From Panaeolus papilionaceus (Eukaryota; Basidiomycota; Agaricomycetes; Agaricales), in assembly GCA_015501605.1 (NCBI GenBank), contig JADNRZ010000008.1, positions 558,001 to 622,000 of the forward strand: a stretch of 64,000 nt of DNA, in the 5' to 3' direction. The notes beneath the pieces were generated by a model, which was not told the DNA's origin, did not search any database, and saw nothing but the letters and a program-made list of their open reading frames with translations. The stretch's first letter is position 1, and every line of letters begins with the position of its first letter. This document shows positions 35,101-46,983 of this stretch, piece by piece. Both the position numbers and the translations under genes were made by a program.

Positions 35101-36412
35101 GCTGCACAAGAAAATGATACCGTTACTCAGCGAGGTTTATCAGGGTAAAATTCACCAAGATAAGACCAAGCTTGATGAATACGGCGGAAAGCAGATGGAA
35201 GCTCAAGTTGTTCCTGGTGGTATCAAAATTGCTGCAATCGACCAGGTCAGATACTTAGTTTTATTGTTCTTGCTGAACATACACTAAACTTTCGTACAGA
35301 GCCAACTGGAATACGACCCTGTTTTGTACCAGCGCGATCGCGGCGAACTGGATTGGGATCAACGCTCGATCGCTACAACGGCAATGTTCGAATCAAGCAC
35401 GACGTTACACGGCTCTCAGGGTGGCTACTATGCAAATTCACCTAGCAAGAATTTAACTGGATACGAGAAATATATGGCGCAGGGTCCTTCCTCAGCTAAC
35501 GAGATCGAATTGCATACCATGGACAGCATGCAAGAACCACTCCTTAACTCTCGGACCATGGCAATGCAACCTCACGGCTTTATTTCTCAGCAGTCGTTGA
35601 CCCCATCACTACCCCCTTCCATGTATCAGCAATCCAACGCAAGCATGAGGGAAGCCCCTCTGCATAGACCACAAGAGCGGAGTTACTCGCCTAGCCCAAC
35701 CTATATATCTACCGACAACCTCAATTCCTACAACCAACAGACAAGCCCATATCCCGCCAGTCCAGGTTCGGCATCATCCCACCAGCGGCAGATGAGCGGT
35801 AATTTGTTGGCCAATAACCAACAGATGCGTACGCAATCTCCTGGACCATATTCTGCGACACAGTATCCTCCTCAACCCCATTCTAACCACGCCCGACAAG
35901 GAAGCGGTAATCCGCTCCAAGGACAGCAATCACCCCAGCAAGCGCAGCAGTATCATGCAAGGCAGGCCAGTGGCAATGTCCTCCAAGGCCAGCAAGCTCA
36001 AGCATACCATGCAAGACAAGGCAGCGGTAACCCGCTCCAGGGATCGCCTCGGTCACAGTCTCCAGGCCCTTATCAAGCGTATGGTCAGCAACCTCAACAT
36101 GGTAGACAGCCAAGCGGAAACATGTTGGCGTCGTCTCGCACACCTTCACCGGGCCCTCATCAAGCCTACAATCAGCCACCTCAGCATGGTAGACAGATGA
36201 GTGGCAATATGTTGGATAACTTCCGCACGACATCACCTGGACCTTATCAGTCATATTCGCCTCAGCAACCGCAGCAGCAGCAACAACATGCCAGACAGAT
36301 GAGCGGTAATATGCTTGCGGGATACGCGCAGCCTCCTCCTGGATTGCAGCACAACCCGCAGCAATCACAGGGCGGTAACATGAATGGACGCGGACCCTCA
36401 AGAGGATATTAA
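32168..36412 (+). CDS. CSC1/OSCA-type calcium-permeable channel (DUF221/RSN1 family)
   Basis: Multi-pass membrane protein of the OSCA/TMEM63 mechanosensitive or osmosensitive channel superfamily. The start (MSGIDIDGVFSEES) is followed by TM1 (VTVLLFNFLRPKNK), the cytosolic block IYEPKVKYHEGDKPPP, and TMs around LMRTLFSGIAFLTCAI and YAHVVVTYLITFLIVY. The cytosolic loop contains RTLQVRHVPKKYQTDEG and KLKRTEAAIEEYRNEI. The conserved core includes NMNCTDAELARKRLLGFIW, VSGVLPPAVSGFFGFFLPII, REWTQPPEFQYAVYYSNILF and MGAVGLVFAPLAPLVVV. VPAFTYFTPTEEEIQMARVH starts the C-terminal cytosolic part, ending in a Gln/Pro/Ser-rich tail with seven repeats. A 10-nt exon (34469-34478) is required to read YYSNILF. 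About a dozen introns; the frame is intact. In yeast and plants relatives gate calcium entry on osmotic or mechanical stimuli. Confidence 0.93.
34469..34478 (+). other. 10-nt microexon in the CSC1-like gene
   Basis: Lies between GT-AG introns 34408-34468 (61 nt) and 34479-34528 (50 nt). Its ten bases (TTCTAACATT) bridge YAVY and LFMGAVG as YYSNILFMGAVG, a stretch conserved in this family. Confidence 0.8.
35780..36316 (+). repeat. Seven coding repeats H-x-R-Q-x-S-G-N-x-L in the channel tail
   Basis: Copies read HQRQMSGNLL, HARQGSGNPL, HARQASGNVL, HARQGSGNPL, HGRQPSGNMLA, HGRQMSGNML and HARQMSGNML. They are separated by 13-35 residues of Gln/Pro/Ser/Tyr-rich spacer, often with SPGPYQ-like sequence. 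Codon choice differs between copies, so the motif looks selected at protein level rather than freshly expanded. Each copy carries R-x-x-S, the minimal site of basophilic kinases. Confidence 0.9.
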
Positions 36413-38904
36413 TCATGTCGACATACCCACATTATCTCGCTATGTTAATTTGTTTTTATTACGGACCTCTCCCGCACTTTCTACACTGGACGTGTCCCCG
36501 ACATTCACTGCTTTTACCTAGCTAATTACCCCGTATCAAAGCTTCTTCGGACCACTCGCCCAACCCCATTGTTCAATGTTCACATACTTACATACCGCAC
36601 ATACATGCAATCCCTCCACCCCCATAACCTCACATTTTTGTCGCATTATACACTCTTGTTAGCTTTCCTCATGCTTTTCGGTTTTCAAAACTCTCTCAGT
36701 CGCTCAATATTACCCTCACGAATCTAAATGGAACTCTCTCCGTTGTACTACACTGGTACTGTAGCCTTTTGACCTAGACTTTATTAATAATCTTACGCAA
36801 CGTATTGCATGCATACTTTGTTTGACTTTGGTGTTCGGAGATGATTTGCTGGTATCTTAGTTTATCTTACCCTCAAACATACTTACTGGATGTCAGAGAC
36901 GGTCAGGGCACAGAGAGTGAGCAACAATGAATTGTCCAAGACTCCAAGTCGCCAATTCCGCGATCCATACGCTTATGTCAGCAGACAGCGAATGCGGGAG
37001 CAAGCGAGTCGCGTCTCCGTTATGCCAACCTTCATCATCTCGTTTACAATTTCCTGGATTTTAAGCGTTTAACCCTGTGTTTATTGCAGGAACTATTCAT
37101 TATATCGCTCTAAAGTCTCTGAGATTTTCGGACTCTGAATACTCAATGATTTTAGGCTTAAATAAGTGCTGCACCAGCAGTCCTCATCTTCGGCGTTCAC
37201 CTCGATGAACATCTGCACGTCTCCCTTTTGAAATCATGATCTCGACGATGTCTCCCTCCGCACAATACCAAATGCTTAAACAGATACTATGTTCATTAAG
37301 ACGGCTCCGCTCCGTCAGACTCGCGGATTCAAAAGTCCAATCTCTAAACTTAGACGAGAAATTCGGCAATGGTCACAGCGGATGCATGACGTGTTCATTA
37401 CTAGGTGAGGAGCTCCGCTGACTGCTACAATGTAAAATAAAGACTGAGATTTCGATAGTGTTTCTTGTGCCGACCCGTTTAGGTTAGCAGCTTGGGAAGG
37501 GTTTGGTTGTTCCGCCAACTAGCCAGGTAAATGCAGCAGTTCCGAATGCTCTATTGGCACAGAAGAACTTGTGAAGAGCCAGGACATGCGTATACCATTT
37601 ATGGCCCTCTCTTTCACAACGACCACTGTTTTGCATAGGTGAGATTCCTTTCAAGTGTACTCCTCTTCTATGATGCAAAAATTCTGTATCACTCACAAAG
37701 AGTTTTATTTTGAGACGGGAGGCATATGCGCTCTCAAATGTTCGGCCGAATGGCTTGATCTTCTCTCTGAAAATTCACTTCGTCCTTACTTCTTTACCAT
37801 TCAGTTTACTGATTATTTTTGCGTCTTTTCCCTCAATAGAGTGCTTCCAAGTGTTGAACGGTGCTCCATGCATGAAATTCGCCCATAACTCCGCATATTG
37901 CCTATCTTTTTATGACCAAACTTCTAATGAAAAGCCCTTTTTTTACGGCACTCCCAAATTATCCGGGAACTCTTGGCTGGCGACATTTACAGATGCCTCA
38001 AATTGCAATGACGTCGTCGCTTGAGTTTTCTATCTATCCTTCCTGTCGGCTGCAGGGTCGCAAATGAAGCGAGAGAGATCGACATTGAGAGGCAGGAATG
38101 GCATCTCAGACCAATTTGGTGATACGGATTGCTAATAGCTGTTGTGCACGGCCAATGATTCAACCAATACGGACCTCAATCCTTTGAGTAAATGGCGCGG
38201 AACTCGCTGTAAAATCCGCATGCATACCGTATGTATCTCTGTTGACTACGGTGTGCAGCACTCAAGTTGTATCAGAAGTTGGATAGGCCGGTCAACTCGT
38301 TACTGGCCGAAGGGTTATGTTTAGAATGATATGCGACTAATTTTCCGTTCCGTCATCCCTGAATACGCATTTTGCCCTCACGCGAGACCAAAATGGCCAC
38401 CGACAATCGTTTTCACCACTCTAGCTCCGCCCCTTTTGAAGTGCCATCTGCGCAGAAACCTCGAATCTGCGCGGCTACCGTTGGACTATCTCTTGGTGAT
38501 GTTACTCAAGGAAATACGACGCACCGACGGCGTTTTTGGCGCTGTTACTACCCTTTCTGGGACAACGGGATGTCCCACATTTCCTTACCCAGGGGCTGGA
38601 CTTCGTCCGCTTCCATTTGCTTGGCGGAGTGTTCCTCTTTCGACGTGGAACAAGGTTTCATTTAGATTAGACGCAGAGTCGCCAAGACCCATATCGTTTA
38701 GCTGACGTTTATCCGAAGCTGCGAATTCACCTAGGTTATGGAGATCCATCTCACTTCCTCACTTCTTTTTGGATGTCCAACGAAATGGTTTACTGCAATT
38801 GCGCACCTTTAAAAGAGGAGCAACAAGTCTTGTAAAAATCAGTATCGTCTTCCGCTTTCATCAGCTTCAGCACTCTCTTCAAGCTTCACTGCCACCCATT
38901 CAAA
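36413..38904. other. Intergenic, 2.5 kb
   Basis: The first 480 bp are T/C-rich and probably include the channel gene's 3' end. The rest has only small frames. One at 38393-38665 starts in a fair context (CAAAATGGCC, reading MATDNRFHHSSSAPFEV) but shows no domain. The last 150 bp should hold the promoter of lyase copy 1. No transposon is recognised. Confidence 0.45.
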
Positions 38905-40393
38905 ATGCCAGGCCTCGACTACTTCTCCAACAACAACAATGCTGCTGCTGCTGCACCCACTCCCTCTGCACCCTCTGCAGAATCTGTTGAGACTCGCGAC
39001 GGTGTTTACTACAATGCCCGCCTCGACCCTAAAAACTATCTTGAGGGACCTCTTTCCTCCAACCCTGCTACCCGCTTGAGGCAAATGCTTGCGCGACCAG
39101 GCATTGTCGTATGTGTCGTGGCCTTTTACTTATGTTCATCCCAGCTCACCCTAGGTCGCCTGTCAGATTGCCCCTGGTATCTGTGATGGTATCAGCGCAC
39201 GTTGCGCTTTGGAAGCTGGTTTTGATTGCTTGTATCAAAGGTAAGCTTGGTGTTCTACTTCCTTTCTTCCTATGTCTAACATTTGACAGTGGTGCTGCGA
39301 CTACTGCTTCCCGTCTCGGCCAACCTGATCTGGCTATTGCCACTATGAACGACTTCGTTGGAGTGAGCATCCCGTCAGTAGCTATATTGTGTAACATGCT
39401 TACAAGGTACAATAGGCTGCTCAAATGGTCTGCAGTATCAACCCCAGCGTTCCTGTCATTGCAGATGCCGACACTGGGTATGGGAACACCGCTCTTGCTT
39501 TCCAACAAGTGCTAAATATCATCTTAGCTTCGGTGGCCCCATCAATGTTGCACGCACTGTGACGCAATACGCGAAGGCTGGTGTTGCTGGTCTTCACATT
39601 GAAGATCAAGTCCAGACAAAGCGCTGTGGCCACTTGATGGGCAAGCAGGTTGTTTCTCGTGAAGAGTTTCTGACTCGCATTCGCGCTGCCGTGATCGCTC
39701 GTGATGCCATTCCTGGAGGCTCTGACTTTGTAAGGACCCCTCTCTGTCTAGCTTTTTATTGAAGTCTAACTTTATTGTTAAGGTCATCATTGGACGAACT
39801 GATTCAGCCCAGGTCTTGGGCATGGAGGAGGCTATCACTCGCTTGAAGCTTGCTGCCGATGCGGGTGCTGATGTCTGCTTCATTGAGGGTGTCAAGACTG
39901 AGGAACTTCTGAGGTCTACTGTTGCCGCTTTGGCGCCCAAGCCTGTAAGCAGCTTCATATTATTTAAAGCTCAGGATTCGCTTAACTAAATCTTTGATGA
40001 TTAAAGGTCTTGGTGAACGTCATCTCTGGTGGTCTCACACCTTCTTTCACTTACCAGGATGCCGAGCGAATGGGCGCCAAGATTATCAGTGAGTAATCGA
40101 ATTACCAGAACAACCAAGCACCTTCCTTACCAGTTCCTCTTAGTCTTCTCATTGGTATCATGCGTGGCAATGGTGCATGCCGTGCGCGCAGCTATGCACT
40201 CTTTGAAAAAGACTGGAACAGACTTCAGCTCTGCCAAGGGAATGGACCCTAAATCCTTCTTCGAAGTTATGGGTAGGTTTTACAATTGGCTCTAAGCGAC
40301 AAATTAACTGATCGTTTTGCCAACTTTGAAGGTCTAAACGAAGTCATTGAACTTGACTCTAAAGCTGGTGGTTCGGCGTTCCAGGTCGTCTAA
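38905..40393 (+). CDS. Isocitrate lyase/PEP mutase superfamily C-C lyase, copy 1
   Basis: TIM-barrel lyase of the short (methylisocitrate lyase / oxaloacetate acetylhydrolase-like) form, about 330 residues, lacking the long inserts of eukaryotic isocitrate lyase. The start MPGLDYFSNNNN runs into an Asn/Ala low-complexity linker coded by AAC and GCT runs. The common core begins YYNARLDPKNYLEGPLSSNP. Metal-site and substrate motifs are IADADTGFGGP, LHIEDQ, the mobile catalytic loop QTKRCGHLMGKQ with its cysteine, IIGRTDSAQVLG, DVCFIEGVKTEE and VNVISGGLTPSFTYQDAE, ending GGSAFQVV. The position that is Ser in characterised oxaloacetate acetylhydrolases aligns with Thr here (LTPSFT). Products of this superfamily include glyoxylate, pyruvate or oxalate; the substrate here is unknown. 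About seven introns, mostly at positions shared with copies 2-4. No targeting peptide is obvious. Confidence 0.95.
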
Positions 40394-40565
40394 ATGTGCT
40401 CTGCCTTCATATCATCAGTTCCTTGTATACCCACTTAGATTCTATTGACTCCTTCCACGTGTACATTATATACTTCAATATGCATTCCACCTACTTCCAA
40501 CACTTGGATCGGACTACACAGAGTTACCAATTCTCAATCTTCGTCCTTTGAACGTGGCTTTTTCT

Positions 40566-41833
40566 CTATGCTCCATTGGTTCCAAAAAGAGCCTGCTGAG
40601 CCATGTGCCTCAAGACCCCATGAAATTGCATAATGGGCCAACACAAGGTCCAACTCCTCGGTTTCATCCAGGAATTCCAGTCGGGAAATCCTATCACCGC
40701 GATTAGGATCATGTCAAAAAAAACGCAGAAGGTTGTAACCCCTCACCTTTCAAGTTCTTCCTCCGACGTGTAATCCCGCCTGATGTCTTTGAGGGTCAAA
40801 GCTTGTGCCGACTTGAAACCCGAATCCAACAACCTGTCTGAGACACTTCCTATTGTATTGTAAGGCATCGCCCCAGGTATGGTTATCGAACGCTCCTTCG
40901 TTCATTTGTGAGATTAATGTTCATTACAGGCGGTCATAAGACGTTGACAGGAGGACACTGACCTTAAGATTGTTGATCATGACTCTTCCGAAAGCATCCA
41001 GTAAACCAAACATCTCATAGACTATGCATCCCAGCACACCGCCTGAGGACTGCTGGCCCACGTTCGTGAACCAACGGAGAAGTCGTGAGGATATGGTGGG
41101 CTCTATGTAAGCCAAGACGCATTCGAACAGGATTAAAGTTGGTAGTTCTGAATCGAGGATAGGGGGTTGTCCTTCTACTCCCTCCCTGTATAGCGGTCCG
41201 AACAATTCGTCGGGTGGATGTCTAAGGTCCCCTGGTAGAAGGTTATATCTGGATGAACGAAGTGCAGTCCCTCCTTGGGCTAGTGGGGTATGCTCAATCG
41301 GTTTGAACCGTTGTGGACGGAAAGCGGAAACACACCAACTGTTGATTCACCCAGAATATTGACCAGCTCCCTGTGTTTTTTGATGGCCATTGCCTTCTTG
41401 GTTGTATTATCTGGTAGATCAATCTCGATGTACATCCTCAGCTGCTTGTTGAGGGGTCCAGTCTGATCAGTTCGCTTTCGTAAATTACACTTTCTCCTTG
41501 AGAGAATTGAGCTTTACATGCCGCAATGCGCCAGAACCTAGTATCGCTACCCGCTCCGAGGCTGAGGATCTGGCATTTTTTCTCTGCTTGCTGGGAGACT
41601 TGTAGCCATTGATCAACTAGCTCATCAATTCCTGCAGATCTGACATATGTTCCAATGTTTATCAAAGGTGGACGAGGAGGTTGGAGGTGAGCTCGGGGGA
41701 CAAGATACTTGATAAAAGGATCCTGGAGATAACTTTTTTGAACAGCAGAAAGTCTTGCAAGAGCAGCATCATTATCAGTTCCGCGCACAGGTGCATCTCC
41801 TGCTTGTGGTCGATCGCGAGGAGGGGGGAACAT
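40566..41833 (-). CDS. PPM1: Leucine carboxyl methyltransferase 1 (PP2A C-terminal methylation)
   Basis: SAM-dependent methyltransferase that methylates the C-terminal leucine of the PP2A catalytic subunit, controlling holoenzyme assembly. The start (MFPPPRDRPQAGDAPVRGTD) leads into NDAALARLSAVQKSYLQDPF. The family SAM-binding motif follows as ILSLGAGSDTRFWRIA, then TGPLNKQLRMYIEIDLPDNT across a GC-AG intron. LRHPPDELFGPLY, LPTLILFECVLAYIEP and VYEMFGLLDAFGRVMINNL follow. The C-terminus contains DRLLDSGFKSAQALTLKDI and RISRLEFLDETEELDLVLAH, ending WNQWSI. Exon 1 is 41522-41833; the stop is TAG at 40566-40568. All key blocks are present and in frame, so the gene looks functional. It is convergent with lyase copy 1. 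Confidence 0.93.
41463..41521 (-). other. GC-AG intron in PPM1
   Basis: 59 nt with donor GCATGT and acceptor GATCAG, and a CTGAT branch-like site. Removing it joins FWRIA to TGPLNKQLRMYIE, restoring family sequence. The GT two bases inside the donor would shift the frame into an early stop. Confidence 0.75.
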
Positions 41834-41977
41834 GGTTCAAGAGACAGTTGCGTGCTCATCAAACATCATCATCACGCGTCATGCTACAGTGTCAGACAGG
41901 GGCATACCCCAAAAAGGTATTTAACTCAGTTTAACGCCCGCCGTTACAAACGTCCTGAACATTAATGTTACAAAAAA

Positions 41978-44900
41978 TCAAATGACAAGATTAGGCATCG
42001 ACATCCAAGATAAATCATAGGACCACGCTCGTTTCTCGTATGCCTTCAAGAATGTGTATCCTTTAACGACATTCTCATCTGCAAGCACTCGAACAGGAGG
42101 ACATAGGACTTCCTCTGAACTAATTAAAATGCACATAGTCTTCGCGCGACTTATGGCAACATTTAACCGTCTTCGTTCCAGGAGGAAGCCAAGGTCCGAA
42201 CTAGCAGACCTGGGCAACGAGAATAAACAAATCACGAATGCAGCTTCAGAACCTAAAATGTACGTTCAGCCATCTGCAGAATCTGGAAAAACTTGAACGA
42301 CAAACCCTGAAGACGTTCGATCGTGTCAACGGTAATCAACGGGCGAGTAGTACTAGATGGGGTCCCCGCACCGACTGGGCTGTTGGTCCTGTCAACATCG
42401 AGATGCAAGGAACGGAGAGCATTCTTTACGGCTTCACGCTGGATTCTGTGTGGAGTGGCAACGAAAATATCATCTCCTGGGGAGCACTGCCTCAACCAAA
42501 AAACCAGAGCAGCTGCCAAAGTTGCCTCGGTGCGAACATGAGCTTCATACTCCACCCGATGCGTAGAAGAAGACCACGTAGAAAGGCGGATCAGGGAAAG
42601 GGAGACCGGCCTGTGTGTAAGCGCTGCGTCCTGAGGCTCCTTAGATGACGCTTTGCTGTCGATCTCTGGAGGCGACAACAGGAGTTGAGGCTGTCTCAAC
42701 ATCACATGGCCCAATGCAGATAAGAATTCCTTTCCAACGTCGCAAATTTTCATAAAGCCTGCTTCATCAAATGAATCATGATTATCCAGACTAGTGAGAG
42801 AAATAGCGAGCTGCTTGGCCTGAAATTTCTGCGCTTTAAATTGTCTTGAATAAATCGTCGAGACGAACTCTCCGAGATCTGGATTTAACCTAGACCCGGT
42901 ATAAGCAGTGAGCACAAGTTGAGCGCCATTTTACACACCTGAAGTTTTCCGTAAGCTGCACGATGGTGTCTTGCGAGGAGAGTATTTGTGGCATAGAGCT
43001 GTCCATATCTATTTTGGATGGGTCCTGTGTAACTGCAGAAGGAGCTGCCATCAGGCAGTCCAAGACAGACCCAAAAAGAGGGGACGGCGAAAGCTTCGGG
43101 TACTCTGCCGAGAGAATGGGAGCAAGCTGCTCTGAGTCTCCAGCAATTATAATCCGTCCTTGTTTGCTCAGTGATCTCAAAACCAGGGCGGTCGAAGCTA
43201 AAGATATTTGACCTGCTTCGTCAATCACCAATACGTCCACCTCCATGGACGCCCGTTTGGAGAAATTGTAGAGCTTGAAGACGGCTTCAGATATCATGAC
43301 TATAGCGCGTTGAGATCGACTTACTTGGTAGATCGTCCCCGCATAAATATTCACAATAGGTCTGGAGGTCCGTCTATCTGGGAGTTGATGAGTAGAAGCT
43401 TGTGTGACAACTTCCACAACAACGTCGTCCAGCCATTGAATAGGTACGTCCTTGATGGAGCGGTAGGTGTTCATAAGAGACGCGAGTTTGCTTCGACATG
43501 CCTCGATCGCGGCATGAGTTACAGCTGCAATAAAGATTATCTTCGGAGTCATGTCTCTCTGCCTACGAAGAGCATCGATAAGGCGCAACAAAGATAGCGA
43601 TACCGTGTATGTTTTTCCAGTGCCTAAACCCAATATCCTTAGTATGTCGATATGTAGGTATTATTTTGTGCACTTGCCTGGAGGTCCCCATATAACGGAC
43701 AATCTACTTGACATTATCCTCTGTGTAGCACGATGTTGTGATGCCTTCAGGACCAGTAGACGAGCCGCGTTTGTGCTACTCAACTCTAGATCCCTCAGTT
43801 CACGGAAAAGACGTTGAATATCGCTTTCGGCTTTTAGGAGTGCTGTACCTCTTGGAGCAGGGCCAAATGAGGATGGGTCAAGAATGAGCTGAAGGAAGGG
43901 TATGTCGTGATGTTGAGGCGTCGCCTCATCAGCGTTTGGATCTGCTGCTGATTCCCAACCGAGGTCCGCCTCGAACAGGGCTGATAGTACCTTGCTGGTA
44001 TTAAAGTCGACCAGACGAGGTGACAGTCGATAATAGAGACCAGCCTGTAGACCGAGGGAGCCATATGTTGTTAGAGAGACCAATGTGTTGCCTGTATCCG
44101 GGTCTGGAGTAACGTTGGAAACATTGGCTATCGAAAGCCCTTGACGAACACTATCAGGTTGGTTTTCCCATGCCTTTCTAGTGTGGGTAGTGAGAGGGAA
44201 TGGGAGGCCTGAGAGAGCGAGGTCATCAAACATTGCCTCGACAGGCAGGCTGTCATCGTCAGCAGAGTCTAGTGCCAGAAGGTGGGCGTAAAAGGATTGA
44301 CTCTTGTCTGTGGCAGGTGTGTCAATCGCTCCAGACACAAGGCGGAATATGTGTTCACATCGACGGCTGCCCTTTAGGGTGTGGCTATATTCCACCACTG
44401 GGGCGTCTGGACAACCTTCGATACGTGATCGCCACAGTTCATTCAACTTTGTTAAAACTTCAAACTAAAAAAAAAAAAGTAAGCCATAGTCGTTGGTGAC
44501 ATAGATAAACGACAGACCTGTTGCATGTAAAATAGTTTGCGAAGTTGTGGTTGCCTGCACAGATCCATAAATTTGGTGGAAAGGAAGGATGCGTCATTGA
44601 CTAGGAGTGATTGAGTGCTTGGACGAATAGCCCGTCTACGCAGCTCCGCTAGGATATCATATACAAGGCGATTTCGCTGCTGAAGCATCTTGCGGTAGTC
44701 TTCATGCTTGGACTTCCTGTATCCTGCGAAAATATTTTCTTCTGTGGGACATACGTCTGCAGATTCTGGCAGAAGAATGGAATGACACTCTGCCAAATCC
44801 CAAGAACCAGGGATAGGAAGAGCAAGCTGACGTTCTACCTCACGTTTGAGGGCTATAACGCGAGGGACTTGGCCAAACTTTCTATCCGCTTGTTCTTGGT

Positions 44901-46634
44901 TTTCTTCATTTGCCTCTTTCTGAAACCTTTCAGTTTCGTCGTCGATACGTTTGCGAAGAACGGGGATGGTGCCATCCGTTGGGAGCCCTAGTCTCTTGAG
45001 ACATGCTTGATAATCCTCCTTCTTCTGGCTCGCCTTCGATAAGAACTTGAGCAGATGGCCTGATAGCAAAATAGGTTGAAAGGATGTCTGCAAGAGGGAT
45101 GCTCCTTGCGCCAATGCTGCAATGCAAAGGCGAATATCATCAGGCACCGCAGTTGACGAGAGCGCGCTGTGAATGATATGACTTTGGAGCGCGGCTTGCT
45201 CTTGCGGTGACCAAACGTAGACTTGAACCGTGTATTTGCGCGAATATAGTGCTTGGAAGTTATCAATCATGCGTAGAAGGGCGGATAGTTTCGTGATCAG
45301 ATCTGCTCCGTCGCAATATACTGTTTGAGGGAGCTGGATTTCCGATGAGAAGGACGAAATGCAGAAAAAGATTGGCCCGACAGAAGAGCTGGCGGGATCG
45401 TTGATCATGGAGAGCACGATGGCCACGTCTTCGATCTTTGGGCACGTAAAATTCCGTCGGAGTACCACCTATACTCGTTTCAGTATTCAACGTTAAATGT
45501 AATGGAGATCCAAATTCACCTGAACTTGTTTGACTCGCGCAGCTTCCACGACAGGACTAAAGATGCCTTTATCGAAAATGGCACCTTTGGGAATTGAGAG
45601 GGTTCGTTTAACCTTCCGAAGCAAAGATGGTGATTTCCTAGCCAGCATTTTCATACGGTTAGGGTTGCTCAAAAGATAATGGAGGTCTTCAATGTCGGTG
45701 AGCTTTGCGTTTGACGAGGTGCTCATATGGGTGATTCTTAGGGAATCCTTGAGGACCTGAGCCTGCTCCGTTGTAAGGTTCGGGATAATTCCTAGGGTCT
45801 CCTCCTGCTGAGCGCGAGACTTGCATTCCTGTTGAAATCGACATCCCTGACAAGTGGGGTTGTAAAGCCACGCAGCTCGATCCTCGGACGCCGTCAAAAG
45901 CTCAGGAAGCTGTCGAAAAAGTAGTACATCGAGGGCAGGTGCTAGCAGAGAAATTGATATGGATTTGATATCATTTAAATCGGGCACAACCGGGTGGGTG
46001 GTGGCTTTAGGAGGTAGCCAGACGCCGGCCGTTCCTGTACATTGATACGTTGAGCCCTTCAGTAGGTGCTGGAGGCATAATGTGTAGAAGTAGATTTGGA
46101 TATGATGAGATGTCTGATTTAAATTTAGGTCAATGATTGTATTCGACCTTAAGGTATTGACCGAACCTTGACAAATTTGGAGGCTTTTGCATCAATCACT
46201 CGCCACTGAATCCCACCCGTGGTTTTGGTAATCTCCAATAGGTCTGGTTTAGCCAAGCCAAAAGCGACAGGGGTTTCACCAAGCTCCTCATAGATGTTGT
46301 TCAACTCATCTTGAGGGGGAATAAAGTTCAAGCCTGATATAAAGAAGTGGCGCCTTTCGTCCAATTGGATGTTTTCTAAGAGATGCTCGGATTCCAAAGG
46401 AATCGATGGGACTCTCAAAAGCAAATCAGACTCGCGAAGCCAGCTGAATAAAATTCCCTCCCAGTCCATTCCTCGTTGATACTGTGCCTTCACCAACTCA
46501 GGGGGTCCATGACGAGGTTTTTTGCTACTTGGAGGTGTAGATGGTTGATTGTGGTATGTCTTGTGAATGAACAAGTCGCATTGTCGATGTTGATGTTCAG
46601 CAAGGTTTGTCGCTGTCAGAGGTTTATGGGGCAT
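41978..46634 (-). CDS. Fe-S RecB-like nuclease fused to SF1B (UPF1/Dna2-like) helicase
   Basis: Very large protein, roughly 1,450 residues. N-terminal part: RQCDLFIHKTYH, then PDLLEITK and WRVIDAKASKFVK with HHIQIYFY, a PD-(D/E)xK nuclease pattern (D, DxK, Q/Y). NPTCQGCRFQQECK gives C-x2-C-x5-C. With the early cysteine this matches the four-Cys Fe-S arrangement of Dna2/AddB/TM0106-type nucleases. A central region includes a SAP-like DYQACLKRLGLPTDGTIPVL. Helicase motifs: WGPPGTGKT (split by a GC-AG intron), THAAIEACRSKL, VLVIDEAGQ, IIAGDSEQLAP, QLTENFR, TVDTIERLQGSE and LNVAISRAKT, so all core motifs are intact. Likely acts on DNA or RNA ends in repair or defence. It lacks the usual compact Dna2 layout because about 700 residues separate nuclease and helicase. 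It is divergent from the F-box gene. Confidence 0.9.
43624..43677 (-). other. GC-AG intron inside the Walker A motif
   Basis: 54 nt, donor GCAAGT and acceptor GTTTAG. It splits WGPP-G-TGKT between the two parts of the P-loop. Retention brings a stop four codons later (GKCTK then TAA). Confidence 0.85.
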
Positions 46635-46983
46635 GTTGCAACTGAGATATCATGTCGTGGTTTGAGATTATAAGCGAAATAAACAATAACATAGGGTTTG
46701 TAGGCGATTTAATCTGTGATTCATTTCACAAGCACCGCCAGTCAACGCCGTTCAAGATCTTGAGTCAGTCCGCGTGTAGGCTGTGACAATCACCAGACCG
46801 TGCTGAGTCATCACGTGTAGTGTGACAACGCGATTGTTTATTGTCACGTATTCAACTTGACTTGGAAAGCTGATTCCGAATTGATTCCACGCGTGCAACT
46901 TGACAATCATCGTTTCACTTCTGACTCTCACCGCTTTCGATCCAGACTTACACGCTTGCCAGTGAATTGGTCCTTCGAGTATT
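46635..46983. promoter_or_regulatory. Divergent promoter, nuclease-helicase and F-box genes
   Basis: 349 bp between opposite starts. An imperfect inverted arrangement of CACGTG-like sequence (TCACGTGTAG near 46810, GTCACGTATT near 46840) lies in it. Such CACGTR sites may bind bHLH factors, but this is only a resemblance. Confidence 0.45.

Noticed and set aside
38393..38665. 91-codon frame with a good start context upstream of lyase copy 1
   Set aside because: No domain or homologue is recognisable and the composition is not gene-like; left as intergenic.
41463..41833. PPM1 as a frameshifted pseudogene after FWRIA
   Set aside because: A GC-AG intron of normal length restores the family sequence, and the rest of the gene is intact.
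41978..46634. Calling the nuclease-helicase DNA2
   Set aside because: The Fe-S nuclease pattern fits, but the roughly 700-residue separation, SAP-like middle and different flanking sequence do not match Dna2.
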